51,971 bases of DNA from an uncultured Eubacterium sp. (lineage in GTDB: Bacteria > Bacillota > Clostridia > Lachnospirales > Lachnospiraceae), in NCBI GenBank assembly GCA_948579355.1, contig CAPAOV010000020.1:1-51971 (forward strand), written 5' to 3'. How positions within the stretch are numbered: the first letter of the stretch is position 1; every line of letters begins with the position of its first letter. Below the pieces are notes generated by a model. That model had not been told where the DNA came from. It worked only from the letters and a program-made list of their open reading frames with translations, and did not search any database. Positions 18,893 through 25,907 of the stretch are shown here, piece after piece. Position numbers and translations under genes: made by a program.

Positions 18893-19285
18893 ATGGAACA
18901 TTTAATCAGAAAAGCAATGGCGGCAAGGGAAATGGCGTATGCACCCTATTCCGGTTTTTTGGTGGGGGCGGCGCTCGAATGTGCGGACGGTACTGTGTTT
19001 ACGGGGTGCAATATAGAGAACGCATCTTTTAGTCCGACCAATTGCGCCGAGCGGACAGCGTTCTTCAAGGCAGTCAGTGAGGGAAAAAGAGAGTTTGTGA
19101 GAATTGCCATTGTCGGAGGAAGAAAAGGGGAGACGGTGGCGCCGGCGCCGTGCGGCGTCTGCTTACAGGTAATGGCAGAATTTTGTAAGGCGGATGAATT
19201 TCGGATTATAATGGCAAAGGATACGCAGGATTATACGGAGGCGTATTTGAGAGAATTGCTGCCCAATAATTTTTCACTGAAATAG
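18893..19285 (+). CDS. cdd: Cytidine deaminase
   Basis: 130 residues, the normal length of the homotetrameric bacterial enzyme. Converts cytidine or deoxycytidine to uridine or deoxyuridine for pyrimidine salvage. Seen: YAPYSGFLVGAAL, the substrate-binding GCNIENASFSPTNCAERTA with the catalytic C-A-E, and the zinc pair PCGVC. The usual R of PCGxCRQ is L here, a conservative oddity. The start is the ATG at 18893 after GGGGAG. Confidence 0.95.
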   Translation: MEHLIRKAMAAREMAYAPYSGFLVGAALECADGTVFTGCNIENASFSPTNCAERTAFFKAVSEGKREFVRIAIVGGRKGETVAPAPCGVCLQVMAEFCKADEFRIIMAKDTQDYTEAYLRELLPNNFSLK

Positions 19286-19344
19286 AAGATGGCATGACAG
19301 ACGGGCGTCACCTTATCGCATGACGCCTCGGAACGGAGGATACC

Positions 19345-20745
19345 ATGAAATTACCGAATCAGTTTTGCGAGCAGATGAAACAAATATTAGGGGATGAGTA
19401 CGATGATTATTTGCAATCCATGAAAGAGAGCAAGCGTTACGGGCTGCGCGTCAATACCGCCAAAATATCAGTAGAAGATTTTAAGCGTATTGCACCGTTT
19501 CCGTTGCAGCCAATTCCTTATATTGATAATGGTTTCTTTTATGACGGGGAGATGTTTCAGCCGGCGAAACATCCCTATTATTTTGCGGGCTTGTATTACC
19601 TGCAAGACCCGAGTGCGATGACGCCGGCGTCCCGTCTTCCGATTCAGGAGGGGGATAACGTACTGGATTTATGTGCGGCTCCGGGGGGAAAAGCAACGGA
19701 ACTGGCGGCCCGATTGTGCGGCACGGGTTTGCTTGTTGCCAATGATATCAGTGCCAAGAGGGCAAAGGCCCTGTTGAAAAACATCGAGCTGTTCGGAGTG
19801 GCAAATAGTCTGATTGTAACCGAATATCCGCAGAAGCTGGCGCAGCATTTTACGTCTTTTTTTGATAAGATTTTAATTGACGCACCATGCTCCGGAGAGG
19901 GGATGTTCCGCAAAGATTCCGCGATGATAAAAGCATGGGAGCAGAACGGCCCTGAGCATTATGCGGCGCTGCAGGAAGAGATTTTGCGGCAGGCGCTGCC
20001 GATGTTAAAGCCGGATGGTATGCTTTTATATTCCACGTGTACATTTTCGCCTTTAGAGGACGAGGGGATGGTGGCAAAGATTCTTGCCATGGATGCCGAC
20101 ATGGAACTGGTAGAGATGAAAGGATATGAGGGGTTTGTTTCAGGAATGCCCGAATTGATTGGCAGCAGCGATGAGACAATCCGCCGATGTGTCCGTATGT
20201 TTCCGCACCGGCTGGAGGGAGAGGGTCATTTTCTGGCGCTCTTCCGGCGGGGCGGGGAAACGGAGTGTGATGGACGGGAAAACGCACCCGTATATCCGGC
20301 GTCGCGAAACGGATTAAGGGGAGAAGAAAAAAAGCTGTGGGAAGAATTTGCTGTGAATCTGAAACGCAATTTTGACAATGGGCGCTTGGAAAGCAGAAAC
20401 GGAATGATATATTATATGCCGGAGGGACTTCCGGCTCTTGCGGGGCTTCGCTTTTTGCGAAGCGGGCTTTTTCTCGGCGAGATGAAAAAGAACCGCTTTG
20501 AACCGAGCCAGTCTTTGGCAATGGCGCTATCGTACGACGATTATAAGAACTGCGTATCGTTGTCAGTGGAGGACGAGCGGGTCGTGCGTTATCTGAAAGG
20601 GGAAACTCTTGTTTTGGATGAACGGGAGCAGCAGGCGGCGGACGGCTGGCTGCTCGTCTGTGTGGACGGATATCCCCTCGGCTGGGGAAAGAAAATGCGG
20701 GCCAACGTTAAAAACCGATACCATCGGGGATGGCGCTGGATGTAG
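19345..20745 (+). CDS. RsmF/YebU-type rRNA (cytosine-C5)-methyltransferase
   Basis: 466 residues of the NOL1/NOP2/Sun family. Seen: SAM-binding LDLCAAPGGKATELA near residue 108, and the two catalytic Cys motifs DAPCSGEGMFRK (near 182) and YSTCTFSPLEDE (near 230). The C-terminal third has the extension typical of RsmF, ending in GYPLGWGKKMRANVKNRYH, a PUA-like RNA-binding part. It modifies a cytosine in 16S rRNA; the exact position cannot be told from sequence. CGGAGG precedes the ATG. A 7-bp hairpin (GGCGTCA with TGACGCC, 19304-19327) lies between cdd and this gene. Confidence 0.92.
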   Translation: MKLPNQFCEQMKQILGDEYDDYLQSMKESKRYGLRVNTAKISVEDFKRIAPFPLQPIPYIDNGFFYDGEMFQPAKHPYYFAGLYYLQDPSAMTPASRLPIQEGDNVLDLCAAPGGKATELAARLCGTGLLVANDISAKRAKALLKNIELFGVANSLIVTEYPQKLAQHFTSFFDKILIDAPCSGEGMFRKDSAMIKAWEQNGPEHYAALQEEILRQALPMLKPDGMLLYSTCTFSPLEDEGMVAKILAMDADMELVEMKGYEGFVSGMPELIGSSDETIRRCVRMFPHRLEGEGHFLALFRRGGETECDGRENAPVYPASRNGLRGEEKKLWEEFAVNLKRNFDNGRLESRNGMIYYMPEGLPALAGLRFLRSGLFLGEMKKNRFEPSQSLAMALSYDDYKNCVSLSVEDERVVRYLKGETLVLDEREQQAADGWLLVCVDGYPLGWGKKMRANVKNRYHRGWRWM

Positions 20746-20761
20746 CAGGAGAGCTATAGAT

Positions 20762-21463
20762 TTATCTTTTACCGGCCATAATAATTGTTGCGCCGTCCGG
20801 TTCATCCAGCACTTTTTCAACGAGAAATCCGACCTCCTGCAATAATTTTTTTTCATGTTCCAAAGTCAGCGGAATATCAAAATGCACATAACAATTATCC
20901 GGTATTGCCGACTGCTTTCGTTTTTTTAAGTATTCGCTGCGCAAAAGTTTTTCTTCCTCATCGCAGCAGGCAATATAATCTCCCAAAAGGAAAATGCCGC
21001 CATCTTTGAGACTATTGTAAATCTTATGATATAATTCCTTTTTGCAATCCGGCAGGAAATGATGCAGACTTTCAAAGGAAATTACAGCATCCCATTCATT
21101 ATACTCAAAATTATATTGGAAATAATCCTGACAAACGGTAGTAAGACGTTTATCAAAATGTTTTTCCTGCAGTTTATCCAGCATATTTGCGCATAAATCT
21201 ACCCCTGTTACTTCTATATTCGGATTTTTCTGCCATATCTTGTCCAATTCTAACCCCGTACCGCATCCTAAGTCTAAGATTCTTGATACTTCAGACGGTA
21301 AGATTTCGGCAAATAGCTGATAAGATTTCTCCCAAATAGACATATGTTCTTCATAATCATGCAGTCGGTTTGTAAAAAAGTCAGACATTTCTTCCAGTGG
21401 GGAATCTGCTGTATCTTGAAGCCATTGTTTTAAATTCTGCAAGTATTCTTCCGATGATTTCAT
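20762..21463 (-). CDS. Class I SAM-dependent methyltransferase of unknown substrate
   Basis: 233 residues read from 21463. The SAM motif I is plain (ILDLGCGTGLELD near residue 65), followed by the acidic motif VTGVDLCANMLDKL and the motif II region WDAVISFESLHHF. It belongs to the UbiE/methyltransf_25 type group, which is too broad to name a substrate. GGAGG is present before the start. It is convergent with the RsmF-type gene, 16 bases apart. Confidence 0.85.
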   Translation of the reverse strand: MKSSEEYLQNLKQWLQDTADSPLEEMSDFFTNRLHDYEEHMSIWEKSYQLFAEILPSEVSRILDLGCGTGLELDKIWQKNPNIEVTGVDLCANMLDKLQEKHFDKRLTTVCQDYFQYNFEYNEWDAVISFESLHHFLPDCKKELYHKIYNSLKDGGIFLLGDYIACCDEEEKLLRSEYLKKRKQSAIPDNCYVHFDIPLTLEHEKKLLQEVGFLVEKVLDEPDGATIIMAGKR

Positions 21464-21571
21464 GGTTAGCCTCCATTTCTCTTTCTATAACTGTGCCATA
21501 ATCAAATAGTCGTATTCTTTGTGTAAAGCGTAACATATCTTAATCCAGTCTGCCACCTCGCTAATTTTTAT

Positions 21572-21612
21572 AAAAAAGTATGAGCCGATACTAAGTATCA
21601 GCTCATATTTTT
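21572..21612 (-). terminator. Rho-independent terminator after the CD3324-like gene
   Basis: Hairpin with arms ATGAGC-C-GATAC and GTATC-A-GCTCAT around a 3-base loop, with an A-run on its left that gives a U-tract on the minus transcript. It overlaps the stop codon at 21611. T-rich sequence on the right means it could also work on the plus strand. Confidence 0.7.
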
Positions 21613-21880
21613 ACTTGTTCATTGTTCTTAAGATACGCTGTATGCTCTTTTCTGACAAATAATACTTACATGCTAATTCCGATGTCTTGCTTCCGTTAAG
21701 GTAATCTTTGTAAATCTGTTGATTACGCTTCAAAAGTTCCTGTTTAATCGGCGTTCCGGCTCCCCACGCCTGCCTATTAGATGACTTGCGTGGAATATAA
21801 ATATTTTTCCCATCAACATACTGCTGTATCAGTTGTATTATTTCAATAGGCAGAATTTCTTCTGCTCTTATATAGCCCAT
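21611..21880 (-). CDS. CD3324-like small helix-turn-helix protein (Mor-type)
   Basis: 89 residues with a strong AGGAGG before the ATG. The sequence (MGYIRAEEILPIEIIQLI at the start, NQQIYKDYLNGSKTSELACKY and SEKSIQRIL later) matches the pattern of the CD3324/Mor-activator-like family of Clostridia, with a helix-turn-helix in the last 45 residues. Expected to bind DNA as a small regulator; the target is unknown. It is preceded by a palindromic region. Confidence 0.75.
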   Translation of the reverse strand: MGYIRAEEILPIEIIQLIQQYVDGKNIYIPRKSSNRQAWGAGTPIKQELLKRNQQIYKDYLNGSKTSELACKYYLSEKSIQRILRTMNK

Positions 21881-21910
21881 GTCTGCCTCCTAAAAGAATA
21901 TTTTTCAGGA

Positions 21911-21997
21911 ATAGCATTGGCTATAACAATATAGGGAACATAATGATGATACGACAAGCGCAGCATCCATTGTTTTTATTGCAATAGCCAATGCTAT
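21911..21997. repeat. 14-bp perfect inverted repeat ahead of the CD3324-like gene
   Basis: ATAGCATTGGCTAT at 21911-21924 and its exact complement ATAGCCAATGCTAT at 21984-21997, with AACAAT/ATTGTT extending the stem inward. The arms enclose about 59 bases. It lies in the gene-poor 21881-22237 stretch. It could be an attenuator in the regulator's leader, an operator, or a small insertion. Confidence 0.7.
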
Positions 21998-22178
21998 GCA
22001 GACATAACATATCGTTTCATGTACAAATCCTCCTAACTGAATTTTTTCTTATCATACCATTATTCGAATGAGTAATCAATGGTTTTCATTTTTGAATGTG
22101 ATGTTTTTAGGATAATATGCTGTAAAAATCCCAAACTTACAAATTATACCTTGAAAAGTGCGAATGGTACTAAAAAGA

Positions 22179-22206
22179 TTGATATTGTCTGTTGGTGTGA
22201 TACTAT
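22179..22206 (+). promoter_or_regulatory. Possible promoter for the DUF6485-like gene
   Basis: TTGATA at 22179-22184 and TACTAT at 22201-22206 with 16 bases between them, 31 bases ahead of the ATG at 22238. It is the best match in this intergenic stretch but both boxes are imperfect. Confidence 0.4.
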
Positions 22207-22237
22207 AACGATACAAAAACAGATAAGGAGGTAGATT

Positions 22238-22432
22238 ATGAACGCTTGTGACAATAACAGACCATGTCCCTGTACTTACGATTGCCCGAACCATGGAAAA
22301 TGCTGTGCCTGCGTAGCACATCACCGCGACCATGATGAAGGGGTTCCCGCATGTTTCTTTTCAAAAGAAGCAGAGGCTACATATGACAGGAGCATAGAGA
22401 ATCTGGCGAGGGATTACGGATTGCTGGAATAG
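22238..22432 (+). CDS. DUF6485-like Cys-rich small protein
   Basis: 64 residues with a strong AAGGAGG 7 bases upstream. It has an array of Cys and His (CPCTYDCPNHGKCCACVAHH) that probably binds zinc or iron, followed by PACFF and TYDRSIENLARDYG, the pattern I know from the DUF6485 family of gut Clostridia. Function unknown. Confidence 0.8.
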   Translation: MNACDNNRPCPCTYDCPNHGKCCACVAHHRDHDEGVPACFFSKEAEATYDRSIENLARDYGLLE

Positions 22433-22827
22433 CAGAAAAAATGGAACAGACGTGCAGGGAGTTAGGGAGAGTAAGGAAGAAAGTTGATACAAAAATTGCG
22501 TATGTTGGCAACAACTTCAATCCAATGAAAATAAGAGATAAGTCCGAAACTGATATGAATTATGGAAGTTTTGGACTTATTGTGTTTTAAAATATTTTAT
22601 GCGGATTTTTATTGAATGTGTTATACTTCATAAGTCAGTAATTAATATGAAATGAATGAAAGCAGAAAGTTTTATTTAATTTATGGTCAATGCTCAGGAT
22701 TTTTATAATTAGGTATTACTTGAATACAACGTTGAAAAGTGTTAAATAAATATGTAAAAAGTTATAGGTGTTTATCAGGATAACTGAAAACTCTTGAGAC
22801 CGTTGAGAGAAATTTTTATACAGAAAA
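22433..22827 (+). other. 395-base gap with one doubtful 49-codon frame and a hairpin
   Basis: A frame at 22441-22590 (M-E-Q-T-C-R-E-L) has no ribosome site and no recognisable relative; I do not call it a gene. Its end overlaps a 14-bp stem (22538-22551 with 22567-22580, one G-T pair) followed by a T-rich stretch, a possible terminator for the DUF6485-like gene. From 22600 to 22827 I see only AT-rich sequence. Confidence 0.45.
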
Positions 22828-23061
22828 ATGATATATGCAAGGTACAATAAGTATCACAATAGCATTGATATTACGACATTTAATGAATATCTGCTGTGGA
22901 TTGACTGTGGTAAGGCGGGGCGTGGATTGAAGGTAACGCATAATTCGCAGTGTGCTTTGAGTGCACTGGCAATTGATGAACCGTTGGAATATGCGAGATT
23001 GTATTTGGCTAGGGAGATGCAAGCTTGGGTGGACGCGGAGGAAAGTTTGCAAGTTTGGTAA
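22828..23061 (+). CDS. Small DUF6061-like protein
   Basis: 77 residues without a clear Shine-Dalgarno. The end (LAIDEPLEYARLYLAREMQAWVDAEESL) resembles small DUF6061-type proteins common in Lachnospiraceae accessory DNA; the match is from memory of the pattern and moderate. No membrane segment or known catalytic motif. Role unknown. It sits at the left of the defence-remnant region. Confidence 0.5.
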   Translation: MIYARYNKYHNSIDITTFNEYLLWIDCGKAGRGLKVTHNSQCALSALAIDEPLEYARLYLAREMQAWVDAEESLQVW

Positions 23062-23218
23062 TGATTTTATAAGAACTTTCGCAGGTCATGATTTGGATTT
23101 GTGGGGGTTCTTTTGACAAAATTTAAGTTATAGTGGATAATTTTGGTAAGGATTGCTATAATAAAACAAATATGTATGTTGATTTTACAAATAGAGCGTA
23201 GTTTCGGAGGTTGCTTGT

Positions 23219-24244
23219 ATGAATGATATAAAAACAACGGATACTACTGAAGAATATAAAGTACTTGTTGACAAGATAGCGAAACGGATAGAAGAGGGTG
23301 TTGCAAAGGCTGTAACAGAAGTAAAGAGGAGTCAGTTAGCAACCTATTGGGATAATGGTAGATATATTGTAGAATTTGAGCAGAAAGGGAAAGAACACGC
23401 TGAATATGGATTGAATCTATTAAAATCCCTTGCGAACGATTTGACTTTGAGAATGGGAAAAGGGTATAGCAGACCTAATCTCTATAACATGAGAAAATTT
23501 TATCAGACATATCCAAATGGATATGAAGGTGTGGAAAAGTTGACATGGTCACATATATGCGAATTAATTCGTATTGATGATGAATTGGAACGGGAATTTT
23601 ATTCTAAACAATGTATTGCAGAGCATTGGGATGTTCGTACATTAAAAAGACAGAAAAAGAGTGCGTTATTTTTGCGTCTGGCAGCCAGCAAGGATAAAAA
23701 GGGAATTTTAGAACTTGCAAACAAGGGCGCTATAATAGAAAAGCCACAGGACATTATAAAAGATGTTTATACACTTGAGTTTTTAAATCTCAATGCAGAC
23801 AGTCATTATGATGAGAATGAATTAGAGCGTAAAATATGTGCTAATCTGCAAGAGTTTTTGTTGGAACTGGGAAAAGGTTTTACTTTTGTCAAAGAACAGT
23901 TTCCCATGAATATCAATAATCATATTTATAAATGTGATTTAGTATTTTATCACCGTATTTTGAAATGTTTTGTTTTAATTGATTTAAAGGTAAATGCAGT
24001 TCAATATGATGATATCGGGCAAATGAATATGTACATGGGATATTTTGCAGAAGAAGAGAATGAACCAGATGATAACCCGCCTATTGGTATTGTTTTATCG
24101 AGGGATAAGGACGAATTGTTAGTAAAATATGCTACTTATGGAATGGATACAAATTTGTTTGTTTCAAAATATGAGTTGTATTTACCCAATAGGGAAGAAT
24201 TAAAGCAGTTAGTGGACAAGATTATGTTTGAAGAAGAGGATTAG
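23219..24244 (+). CDS. YhcG-family PDDEXK nuclease (DUF1016)
   Basis: 341 residues after a good CGGAGG. The N-terminal DUF1016 helical domain (about 15-165) has RSQLATYWDNGRYIVEFEQ and SRPNLYNMRKFYQ; the C-terminal PD-(D/E)XK nuclease domain (about 180-335) has FTFVKEQFPM, CDLVFYH near 239 and LIDLK near 258, supplying the D...(D/E)xK metal site. YhcG-type proteins often occur beside type I restriction genes and other defence genes, and here an hsdS fragment lies 80 bases downstream. Likely a DNA nuclease in a defence or mobile context; the substrate is unknown. It seems intact. Confidence 0.9.
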   Translation: MNDIKTTDTTEEYKVLVDKIAKRIEEGVAKAVTEVKRSQLATYWDNGRYIVEFEQKGKEHAEYGLNLLKSLANDLTLRMGKGYSRPNLYNMRKFYQTYPNGYEGVEKLTWSHICELIRIDDELEREFYSKQCIAEHWDVRTLKRQKKSALFLRLAASKDKKGILELANKGAIIEKPQDIIKDVYTLEFLNLNADSHYDENELERKICANLQEFLLELGKGFTFVKEQFPMNINNHIYKCDLVFYHRILKCFVLIDLKVNAVQYDDIGQMNMYMGYFAEEENEPDDNPPIGIVLSRDKDELLVKYATYGMDTNLFVSKYELYLPNREELKQLVDKIMFEEED

Positions 24245-24323
24245 AAAAATGCATTTGTCTAGATTTTCTGATTGCAGAATGCTTGAAAATAAAGGATTTG
24301 TAATTATCACAAGTTGATTTTGT

Positions 24324-24509
24324 CTAGATTTTTTTGTATAAGAACTTCCGATAATAAGAGTTATCCTCACCACGGAAGAAGACGGATTCTTTCCTATCAC
24401 GCTTGATTTTACCCTGTTTTATCAGTTCCTCTTTCTCGGCACGGATGAGTTCTAAAAGGACGCGAGTGGGTTCGTCATTTAGGTCTTGCGGTAATATGAA
24501 GTTTATGTG
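24324..24509 (-). pseudogene. hsdS: C-terminal remnant of a type I restriction specificity subunit
   Basis: The minus frame from 24509 to the stop at 24324-24326 reads LPQDLNDEPTRVLLELIRAE, then KQGKIKRDRKES and FFRGEDNSYYRKF. This strongly resembles the end of HsdS-type proteins, where a coiled coil leads into a short tail. Only about 61 codons remain and there is no start codon; the frame is cut right where the truncated PIN gene begins on the other strand. It is under 70 codons, so easily missed in annotation. Family call is from the characteristic GKIKRD and RGEDNSYY motifs. Confidence 0.7.
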
Positions 24510-24863
24510 TCAGATATTGTTTTTAGGGAGATTGATAGGTGCAGTGAGGAGAAGTTGAATATTCTTTTGGACTATCTGGACCAGATTGAATATCATGAGT
24601 TGGAAACGGATAGCAATACCGTTGAACTTGCTGGAAAGTTTATAGATTTTGGCATACTAAAGAAAAAAAGTTTTGATGATTGTCAGCATATAGCGGCTGC
24701 AATTCTTGCAGGGTGCGATGTTATTATTTCGTGGAATTTTAAACATATTGTCAATGTAAAGACAGTGAAGGGTGTAAAAGTAATCACAACTCTTGAAGGA
24801 TATAAGGATTTGCTGATTTATCCACCCTCTGTTTTGCTGGAAGAAGGTGATGATGATGAGTGA
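24507..24863 (+). pseudogene. 5'-truncated PIN-domain (VapC-like) toxin
   Basis: The frame opens after a TAA at 24492 and begins in mid-domain (YEVYVSDIVFREIDRC), continuing with FDDCQHIAAAILAGCDVIISWNFKHI, the second half of a PIN ribonuclease fold with its late acidic residue. The first strand with the first catalytic Asp (usually D-T-S near the start) is absent; the sequence to the left belongs to the hsdS fragment on the other strand. The GTG at 24507 is only the first possible start. It is likely inactive unless a different start is used. A small partner gene overlaps its end. Confidence 0.7.
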
Positions 24864-25029
24864 GCCGGTAGTAAGTGAAAGGTTTGATATTGATGACATT
24901 CGAAAGATTCGGGAATATAATTCATTGAGGCATATTCAGATGACACCGGAGGAAATTATTGCAGACACAAAAAAAGGGGCTGAAAGAATTAAGAAGATGC
25001 TTCAGGAACGTAAATGCGTGAAAGCATAA
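24856..25029 (+). CDS. Small partner protein of the PIN gene (putative antitoxin)
   Basis: 57 residues; four in-frame start codons (GTG at 24847, ATG at 24850, 24853 and 24856) overlap the end of the PIN frame, and I choose 24856 for its 8-base distance from AGAAGG. The content (FDIDDIRKIREYNSLRHIQMT and a basic end KKMLQERKC) is like small proteins that follow PIN toxins in Clostridia. The translational overlap supports a toxin-partner pair. It is still intact although the toxin is truncated. Confidence 0.55.
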   Translation: MSEPVVSERFDIDDIRKIREYNSLRHIQMTPEEIIADTKKGAERIKKMLQERKCVKA

Positions 25030-25033
25030 TTTC

Positions 25034-25070
25034 GAAAAAGGCATTTGCTGATTTAGTAAGTGTCTTTTTT
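25034..25070 (+). terminator. Probable terminator after the PIN partner gene
   Basis: Imperfect stem (GAAAAAGGCATTTGCT with AGTAAGTGTCTTTTTT, G-T pairs allowed) ending in a run of T, directly after the stop at 25029. Confidence 0.5.
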
Positions 25071-25120
25071 CATCTAAAAGAATTCAAAAAAGAAATAAAA
25101 TCTATAACATCCCCCCAACC

Positions 25121-25176
25121 TTACAATTCTGTCACCTAACAGTCACCTGTCCGTCACGTTGATTTGCTAGTATAAT
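25121..25176 (+). promoter_or_regulatory. Activator-type promoter with four 11-bp-spaced boxes ahead of the ABC exporter
   Basis: TTAC at 25121 and TCAC at 25132, 25143 and 25154 repeat exactly every 11 bases, each followed by a CTG/CAG-like spacer. The last box reaches the -35 zone, whose bases (TGTCCG, 25148-25153) are a poor -35, while TATAAT at 25171-25176 is perfect and 17 bases away. Tandem boxes on one face of the helix next to a weak -35 are typical of OmpR-type response regulators that activate transcription. No such regulator is encoded in the window. Confidence 0.65.
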
Positions 25177-25223
25177 AGAGGACAGTATAAGGAAATGCTT
25201 TAGAAATGGGAGGTAAATAATTT

Positions 25224-25907
25224 ATGAGTATTTTACAGGTAGAGCATTTATCAAAAATTTACGGAAAAGGTGACAACGAGGTTGTGGCGCTCAATGACGT
25301 TTCCTTTTCGGTTGAGAAGGGAGAGTTTATCGCTATTATCGGGCCGAGTGGCTCTGGAAAATCAACGCTTTTGCACATTCTCGGCGGTGTGGACAATCCG
25401 ACGGCGGGAAAAGTGTATATGAACGGTCAGGATGTATATGCACAGAAAGAGGAGCAGTTGGCGATTTTCCGTCGGCGACAGGTGGGGATTATATATCAGT
25501 TTTACAATTTAATTCCTATATTAAATACAGAAGAGAATATGACGCTGCCGCTTCTCATGGATGGAAGAAAGGTGAATCGGAAATATTTGCACGAGCTTAT
25601 TCAAATATTGAATTTAGAAGGGAAAGAGAAGCATCTGCCGAATCAGCTATCCGGTGGGCAGCAGCAGAGGGTTTCCATCGGGCGTGCGCTCATGACTTCT
25701 CCGGCTGTCGTACTTGCCGACGAACCGACAGGAAACCTTGATTCGAAGAACAGTCAAGATATTATTGACTTGTTAAAACACTCCAACGAAAAATATGAAC
25801 AGACACTTATTGTCATCACCCATGACGAAAAGGTAGCGATGCAGGCAGACCGTATTATTACGATTGAAGACGGGACAATTGTCAGAGACGAGGTGAACCG
25901 CGGATGA
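25224..25907 (+). CDS. ABC transporter ATP-binding protein (MacB/LolD type)
   Basis: 227 residues. Walker A GPSGSGKST near 40, Q-loop region YQFYNLIP near 92, signature LSGGQQQR near 140, Walker B VVLADEPTGNLDS near 163 and the H-loop ITHD near 194. This is the NBD that pairs with FtsX-type permeases. AATGGGAGG precedes the ATG and the stop overlaps the next start (ATGA), so the two genes are coupled. Likely exports or senses an antimicrobial peptide or lipid-like substrate, as in related Firmicute pairs; the substrate is not readable. Confidence 0.93.
   Translation: MSILQVEHLSKIYGKGDNEVVALNDVSFSVEKGEFIAIIGPSGSGKSTLLHILGGVDNPTAGKVYMNGQDVYAQKEEQLAIFRRRQVGIIYQFYNLIPILNTEENMTLPLLMDGRKVNRKYLHELIQILNLEGKEKHLPNQLSGGQQQRVSIGRALMTSPAVVLADEPTGNLDSKNSQDIIDLLKHSNEKYEQTLIVITHDEKVAMQADRIITIEDGTIVRDEVNRG

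Noticed and set aside
19304..19327. 7-bp hairpin between cdd and the RsmF-type gene
   Set aside because: No T-run and no sign of regulation; short enough to be chance, so noted only in the gene entry.
22441..22590. 49-codon frame after the DUF6485-like gene
   Set aside because: No ribosome site and its end is taken up by a hairpin; too little support to call a gene.
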